Shown: positions 57,985-64,000 of the stretch, one piece after another
Numbering within the stretch: the stretch's first letter is position 1
How the letters are laid out: each line of letters begins with the position of its first letter
Translations under genes and position numbers: made by a program
The notes under the pieces: model-generated
Database searches by the model: none
What the model saw: only the letters and a program-made list of their open reading frames with translations
Told to the model about the DNA's origin: nothing
DNA from: Clarkia xantiana subsp. parviflora
Lineage: Eukaryota > Streptophyta > Magnoliopsida > Myrtales > Onagraceae
Length of the DNA: 64,000 bases
Direction of reading: 5' to 3'
Assembly: GCA_036873135.1 (NCBI GenBank)
Contig: JAPTYO010000007.1
Coordinates: 15,482,763-15,546,762, forward strand

Positions 57985-59625
57985 AGAGGCCGGCCGGCCG
58001 GCCATTGATATAGTTTAGTTATTCAAATTAGGTAAGACAAATAAATCCTGCAATAGCTAGGTTAATTGATTGATTATACACAATAAGTCTTGAAAAAAGT
58101 TGTAAGTAAGTCGACCATTGTTTAGGTCTAGTTGTATTTAGCTAGGACTAAGTTGATCGATTCCATTGTAAATACCAATGAACAATGAAAAAACTTGGAT
58201 GGATTAGAAAAACTGGACCGCCGGTGAAGTTGATCCTCCTTTAGGCCTAATTAAGCCCAAATATAAGCGTGGCCAAAAAGCCCAAATATGAGGCCCAAGT
58301 TATTTTGCATGGAGGGTGGGTGGGTGCTGATTGTAGGTAGCTTTACCGTGACACGAGCAACGGTAATACAAGACATTGATTTGATTGAGTAGTAATCTAA
58401 TCATCAGCTTTATGAAAAGCAAGCAACGGTAAAGTAATGACCGCAGTTTTATGATGCCGAGTTTTTTTTGTGTGCCAAAGATGATGATACGAAGTAGGGC
58501 TGACAAATTGTGATACGGTATGAATACGTACGAAAAAAATTTATATTTGTGTTAGCATATGACAGAACGTTAATATGATAGTACGGATACGATTAATATA
58601 ATATAACTTTTGTATTGTATTCATGTTTGACTATCATAACATAACACGTACGATAGATGATAAAGTGGTGCTACTAAGACTAATTCTTAACTATTAATTC
58701 ATAGCCTTTTGCTATGCGAATTTCATTACTTCGATTTTTGCTTAAAAATTTCATTATTAATCATAACTTTTTTGCTGTACAAATATCCTTACAAAATACG
58801 ATAGCACGGCACGAACACGCACGAAAATATTCGTGACATGTTTGTGTTTGTAAAACGTGTCACAATAAACTTACCGTGCATATTTATGTTCGATAAATTT
58901 AACACCACACAATTATTGACACGCACGAAAGTACAAATTAAAACTCTAATACGAAGCACCCGAATGAGTTTTTTTTTTTTTTTTTTCTCCCAAGCTGCAC
59001 CGAAAAGTACAATAGTAAGTGCTTTTCTCCTGAAGACTAATTAGTGCGGCCCCATGCATTCAAGTAAAGGACCGCTCATGATTTTTGCCAAGCCACCTCA
59101 CCGAAAAGTTAGATCAGGTCTCAGTATGTAAACATTAATTTGTTCTATCACTTCATCTCTTATGGTCCGAGTCGAGCTCAAATGGGCTTACAAATTAACA
59201 ATAATTAATATAAGTAAAAGTTATTTTAAAATTAATTGATGATATAATGTAGCTTATATATTTATGTATATGAAAACATTTACGACTTGAATTTACATAC
59301 TTTTTTTTTCGTCTTTACGTAGAAATTTATTTTTGATTGTATAGTTGCGAATCCCATATTAAATTAATTTTTTAAAATTTCAGCTCTCATTTCTAATTTT
59401 GTAGATTAAAAAATTGAGTGAAATGAATATCATTAATACAGCCTAATTAATTAAATTAAATGTGTAAAAACAACCTAATTAAAAGTGAGTATTTAGCTAA
59501 CAACTTTTACATCGATTAAATAAATAATAAAAATTATGAAATTATTACTATTTACTCTATGAGTGCGTGCATCTGCATGGAGCTTCATTCCCGATCCGAG
59601 TGAAGAAATGTACATATAAATATAA
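57985..59625. other. Downstream of polygalacturonase: 3' UTR and AT-rich spacer
   Basis: The gene tail probably ends near 58200. The rest holds no gene; short frames only, and a T-run at about 58968-58986. Confidence 0.4.
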
Positions 59626-59634
59626 ATAATATAA

Positions 59635-60158
59635 GGGTTAACAGATCTTTTGGTTCATGACGTTTGACAACTTTTGGGTTTTGGTCAATGATGATTTTTT
59701 ACCTAGTTTTGGTACCATATGTTTGCAGATTTTTTCTAGTTTTGGTCTAACCGTTACATTCCGTCCATTTTTTGACATGTACAAGTCACGTGATCCACCC
59801 TAAACTTTCAATTTTGTACAATTTAGTCCTCTAGTACTTTTCTAACCTTTTTTTGGTTCAGTTTAGTCCCGAAGTTTCAAAAATTCAATTGGACCTATTG
59901 TCCAATTGGGGTCAATTTTGAAACTTCGGGACTAAATTGAACAAAAAAAAGGTTAAGAAAGTATTAGAGGGACTAAATTTAAAGTTTAGAGTGGATCACG
60001 TGACTTGAATATGTCAGAAAATGGAAGGAATGTAACGGTTAGACCAAAACTAGAAAAAATATGCAAACATATGGTACCAAAATTAGGTAAAAAGAAAAAC
60101 ATCATTGACCAAAACCCAAAAGTTGTCAAACATTATTGACCAAAATACTTGTTAACCC
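59635..60158. mobile_element. Near-palindromic MITE, 524 bp, 9-bp TSD
   Basis: It starts gggttaacagatcttttgg and ends with the inverted gttaaccc. The two halves pair along almost their whole length (for example tggtctaaccgttacattcc against ggaatgtaacggttagacca). The centre lies near 59900 around caattggacctattgtccaattg. The perfect 9-bp flanks ataatataa are at 59626-59634 and 60159-60167. A truncated relative is at 22782-22967. RNA from it would fold into one long hairpin. Confidence 0.92.
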
Positions 60159-60692
60159 ATAATATAATGTTTGTCGGATGTGATGTCACATGTGAGTTGT
60201 GACGCTCAAACAAGATTGAGACCTGGATACAGTGACCTGACCTCCCTCTCCCCAAGAAAATTTTGTAATTTTAGAATTTATAATTTAATTGTCTTTTAGT
60301 TTTCACATTTACAGCTTATAGGAGTTGGATGCTTGTAGAAAGCAAATGGTCAAATAAACAAGTGAGTCTCATTCAAATCAAAACCACTATGTACTAAAAA
60401 GTTAAGCACGGGTTACATAAGTATATATTTTCATAATACTATCTTAAGAAGTATATATGCTAAAAACGTCATTTTATTGACTATTCTTTTAAAAATTAAC
60501 CTTATTTTAATGGTGAATAAATTAATTTTGTTAAAAAATGTTTTAAGGTTCATCTCTAATGGCTAGCTCTAGCAACAACAAGAGAAATTCATAACTTTTT
60601 TTTTGGCCAATGGAGAAATTCATAACTGCATTTAGTATTTATACCAAATCTATCAATTGAGACATGTTTATGTAATAGAGGAGGCCGTGGCG

Positions 60693-61110
60693 ATACTACA
60701 AGAATACGGGGAATAAGAACAAAAGAATAACTGATATTTAGTAACAGCACTTCGGGAAAAGTGTCGGTATTTATTTTTATCAATTTGCAAATAGCAACAC
60801 TTATAGTGGTATTGACGATTTTTTCAGCTAGTGACACTTCTAAAGTGCTGTTATCTAAAAGAATTACCTAGCATTGGTTTTTTTAATAAATAGCGACGTT
60901 TCAAAAACAATGATAATAATAATAGTTAGTATTTTATTTAATCACACATCTAAAAGTGGCGTTAAATACATTTTAAATTTATAAAATTAGCCAAATAATA
61001 ATTAATACAAATGTTACAATTAACGGTGTTTGAGCCTATCGTGACTAATTGATGCACAATCGGCTTTGATCCGATTTTTCAACCGTAACATTGGTATATA
61101 TAGATGATTA
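60693..61110. mobile_element. Possible degraded CACTA element end
   Basis: tactacaagaatacgggg at about 60694 resembles the cactacaagaaaa ends of dicot CACTA elements, and the following 300 bp carry alternating agtgtcg / gtgacactt / agcgacg motifs typical of their subterminal repeats. The partner end and a 3-bp duplication were not found. Confidence 0.35.
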
Positions 61111-61580
61111 TTTTTTAGTTGTGATACTTTAAAAGTATTATGTTAATTTTGTATATTTCTTAGTTGGCCGGATGCATGATGCATCCGACCAACTCAAAGC
61201 TTCTTAAACCATATAATATTGTATAGCGATTTAGTGCTTCATCCATTAAGTAGATGACATGGGTTCAGACCCGCCGATGACTATAAAAATGGAAAAATAT
61301 TCATGATCAGCACACCATTCTTACGAGCTGATACAACTGGAAATTAGTTTAGGAGTGAAATAAACATGCTACGTGTAAAGTCCTCCTGATGAATCCTACC
61401 ACGCTAAAAAAAAAAAAAAAACTCTCAGCTGCTTAGATTTACACAAACCCGAGGTTGCAACAATTATCACAACTAATCATGATTATCATAATTATTATAC
61501 AGTAATATGAACTAATTAAGACTAGGTACTAGCTAGCTAGTGGTAGTATTGATGAAGACAAAACGAGCACCTAATTTTTT
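61111..61580. other. Spacer downstream of the small membrane-protein gene
   Basis: Contains a poly-A run (about 61406-61421) and the probable 3' UTR of the minus-strand gene. Nothing else supported. Confidence 0.4.
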
Positions 61581-61886
61581 TCACTTCTTCTCTGGTTCTG
61601 CAGCAGCCGTTGCCTTGAGCGGCTCCTCTGGCGGTGGAAGGCCACCGTCGAGGCAGCTCCGGCACTTCTTCTCCACCCAACCTTCGATGTCATGGTCCCC
61701 ACTGGTTCCCAGAAGGTGCCTTCCTCCACAAAGGCGAGCAATAATTCCGGCAAAGACGCTGACGATGGTTATAACCGCCAAGACAACCGCCAGGGTCTCG
61801 ATCGACCGGTTTGTGTTGCAGTCTGAGTCCAATGCTCTTGGCGGCGGTTGATAGAAGAGCTGCGGCGGCTGACCGTTATAGTCCAT
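61581..61886 (-). CDS. Small single-pass membrane protein, conserved-looking, function unknown
   Basis: Single-exon 101-aa protein. The N-terminal part is proline-rich and soluble (MDYNGQPPQLFYQPPPRALD). It is followed by SDCNTNRSIETL and a hydrophobic segment at about residues 34-53 (AVVLAVITIVSVFAGIIARL). The C-terminal part has CGGRH, DHDIEGWVEKKCRSCLDGG and a Pro/Glu/Ala-rich tail. This layout fits a tail-side-exposed single-pass protein, and I recall similar short uncharacterised proteins across flowering plants, but I can give no function. The frame continues 34 codons upstream only with a TTG start, so the ATG at 61886 is used. It is AT-rich on both sides and stands alone. Confidence 0.75.
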   Translation of the reverse strand: MDYNGQPPQLFYQPPPRALDSDCNTNRSIETLAVVLAVITIVSVFAGIIARLCGGRHLLGTSGDHDIEGWVEKKCRSCLDGGLPPPEEPLKATAAAEPEKK

Positions 61887-63028
61887 CCCTGCCTGGCTAG
61901 TTAGTAGTGTGGAGACTGGACTGGAGAAGAATGAGTGAGTGAGAGTGACTCCATAAAAGACTGAGTAGAGGAAGAGAGAAGACAACAAACTAATTATGAT
62001 GAAAAGTTGTAGCAGATCAGTAATGATGATGGAACTGCCAAACTCTATTTTTCATGCACAACCCGAGTTTTGAAAAAATTATTAAAAAAAGTGAAAATAT
62101 ATAAAAATTAGCTAAATAAAGTTGAGTAAGTTGAGTTTATTTTAATTTTTATTCGTTAGGTTATTAATTAAAAAAAACTCAAATTATTTTAGCTATATAA
62201 ATTATATTGATGTCTAATATTGTAGGACCGCTAATTAATTCATTACAAAATTATCAATCTATCTCTATTATAAAAGTTTCAAGATTAAAGTCTGGACAAT
62301 ATGTTATTTTTAATAACATTTTGAACTATGTAAAAAAATAACATTTTGAACATAATTTGTTTTATAAAAGACTGCAACTTGTTTTATCGGTCTTACTACT
62401 AAATAATGTCTCATTTTTGAGTGAAGCCACATTGGGGTAAAGGGTAATTGCTACTTAAAATTTGGTAATATATATACCTTTAATTTTAAAAATGTAATTA
62501 TAATTAATTATATTTTTAAAATCTTACATTTCACTCATTTGAAAAAAATTCTTTAATTATTTAGTTGCAAAAATTATAGTGTCTTTAAGAAAACGGCTTT
62601 GTGCGGGACTGCATACGGTCAAAACAATAAGAACTGACCGAAACTAGGCCTACTAGTTAATTATATTTGCATGTGCAGTTGGCACATTCAACAATAACAT
62701 AAAAACACAAACATAAATATACATATAGTGATTAGTCATAAAAAATAATATGTAAATTCCAATTAAGTATGATGTTAATTAATAATCTTCAACTTTAATT
62801 TAAAAGAACTTTTATTACTATATCATATATTATAGAATAAAATTGTTAATGTTTTTTATATAAAAATGTCACTAAAATAATTTATTTAGTTGTGGGCCTA
62901 TTAGTATGTTTTAAAAGTAATTCTTACTTATATATATTTATTTATATAACTATAAATTTTAAACTCTAGAACTAATTAAAGATTTACAACTTCACTTCAC
63001 TTCACTCAACTTTCCAACCCTAGTTGAT
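61887..63028. other. AT-rich spacer and likely promoter of the membrane-protein gene
   Basis: Includes the minus-strand gene's leader (about 61890-62000). The remainder is AT-rich with no gene or clear element. Confidence 0.4.
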
Positions 63029-63204
63029 AACTAGCCGCCGCCTCACTCCTTACCGCCGCTGCCTTGAACCGCCTGAACCAGATATCATCCGTCAGTCACA
63101 AATTCCACTTTGATGAATATGGCCGAGTCTGGTATGGTAGCAGACCACCGGATCTGAGACGTCCCGAACCAGAGCATAATCCGCCTAGACCCACAAAGTT
63201 TAAC

Positions 63205-64000
63205 ATGTTATTTCGCCCCTCCGGAGTTGTCTACTTTGGGCCATCTCCGCAAGACTCGTCGTCGGTGTCGACTTGCTTGAAAGCTCCCCGTGTCATGCCT
63301 GGGTTCCCACCACTTCCTGTCGACCTCGATACTTCTTCAACGGTTCCTGAGTTATTCACCTTCAAGGCCACCAGATTTCAGCCAATCGGTTCCTCAGCTC
63401 GGATCGGGTGTAAGGAGGCACAGAAGCTCGGGCCTCGTCTCCCTCGTACTCGTAAAGAACAAATCAGTCGGAGTTCAGCTGATATAACGCTACCTCCTGA
63501 GATCTTCACATTCCAGGCAAACGGTGTCCGGTCAATCTACCGATCGTCGCGAGCCAGCACGAGGCTTTCACGAAGTTTCGGGTCTCGTGGACAACCAAAG
63601 CATCCCCATCGCAGCAAACTCCATTGGCCACGCCGAAGGCTGTGCCTTTCCGCCTATGTGCCTTCACAATTGGCGTTTTTAGATGGAGAGTCGTTCTCTT
63701 CTTCATTCTTCAAGTCAACTCTTCTGCCTTCGTCACCGCCACAGCAGGTCTGTGCCAAGGAGAAGGTTACTCTGCCGGCAATTGAAGATGGCGTGATGGT
63801 GGTCTCAGCAATCGTGTCTGATCCACTAATTTTCGACAACTTCAAGGAGGAAGTTGGACGGGAAATCTTCAAGAGCGGGATCTTTACCAAGCCGCCACCG
63901 TATCACTCATTTCCTCTGCCGGTATTTCTTATCCTATGCACACATCACTTACAGAGGGACATTGTTCCTATATTTTACCTTAATGCATCTGCAGCACAAG
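63205..64000 (+). CDS. 5' part of an unrecognised gene running off the right edge
   Basis: A reading frame is open from 63029, with the first in-frame ATG at 63205, through 63921. There a good donor (ctgccg|gtattt) is followed by a pyrimidine-rich tract and acceptor (tctgcag|CACAAG) at 63994, so a second exon begins at 63995. The first exon encodes 239 aa from the ATG: MLFRPSGVVYFGPSPQDSSS near the start, VPELFTFKATRFQPIGSS and LPPEIFTFQANGVRSIYRSS as two similar segments, and SGIFTKPPPYHSFPLP before the intron. Codons 5' of the ATG (HKFHFDEYGRVWYGSR) also look protein-like, so the true start may lie upstream by splicing or be non-obvious. No domain is recognised. Base composition is richer in G+C than the flanks, as for host coding DNA. 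Confidence 0.55.
   Translation, partial: MLFRPSGVVYFGPSPQDSSSVSTCLKAPRVMPGFPPLPVDLDTSSTVPELFTFKATRFQPIGSSARIGCKEAQKLGPRLPRTRKEQISRSSADITLPPEIFTFQANGVRSIYRSSRASTRLSRSFGSRGQPKHPHRSKLHWPRRRLCLSAYVPSQLAFLDGESFSSSFFKSTLLPSSPPQQVCAKEKVTLPAIEDGVMVVSAIVSDPLIFDNFKEEVGREIFKSGIFTKPPPYHSFPLPVFLILCTHHLQRDIVPIFYLNASAAQ

Noticed and set aside
61210..61290. Possible tRNA-derived SINE with A-box/B-box-like motifs (gggttcagaccc)
   Set aside because: The A-box match is poor, and no poly-A or T-rich tail or flanking duplication was found.

Overview
The window is a piece of a flowering-plant nuclear genome, probably a eudicot. It is AT-rich between genes, has short GT..AG introns, and carries plant-type genes: two pentatricopeptide-repeat (PPR) proteins, a pollen-type polygalacturonase and plant COX6a. 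It also has a high load of class II transposons. I cannot name the species from sequence alone.

Genes read with confidence, left to right: an apparently intact hAT transposase inside a complete hAT element (2448-6562); a 21-exon importin-5/IMB3-type importin beta on the minus strand (7420-14356, 1116 codons, intact); a 405-aa PP2-A10-like membrane protein (20833-22050); cytochrome c oxidase subunit 6a on the minus strand (26643-28041, 4 exons); a P-class PPR protein on the minus strand (35409-38168); a DYW-class PPR protein (46809-48866); a 9-exon polygalacturonase (55559-57984); a 101-aa single-pass membrane protein on the minus strand (61581-61886); and the start of an unrecognised gene that runs off the right edge (about 63205 onward). 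A dead, intronless fusion of a SEC15-like exocyst gene and an RMD5-like (GID/CTLH E3 complex) gene lies at 29343-31578. Genes were stitched from exons by hand. Reading frame is preserved across every junction given, and starts were set to the first real ATG.

Between the genes the window is mostly transposon. For nine elements I could find both ends and a matching target-site duplication (TSD). These are an autonomous-looking hAT element (TSD gaatgaat), three non-autonomous hAT elements (42257-42921, 46216-46606, 50614-51054; perfect 8-bp TSDs) and five elements of Mutator type with perfect 9-bp TSDs (16061-16918, 18674-18901, 23774-25112, 25293-26162, 32838-34319); a sixth with a 9-bp TSD is 59635-60158. 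A GGGTTAA-ended fold-back group among these carries GC-rich palindromic arrays and, in one case, what looks like captured host sequence. Other structures are a 13-bp degenerate repeat array (1-2430), a 160-bp tandem array (38876-39710), a roughly 5.9-kb inverted-repeat structure (14607-20527), and an LTR with its primer-binding site (40739-41340).

The host genes are unrelated neighbours and not a pathway: nuclear import, mitochondrial respiration, organelle RNA processing and cell-wall pectin breakdown. What ties the window together is its transposon history: nested insertions, gene-fragment capture, and possible cross-mobilisation of small hAT elements by the full-length one.
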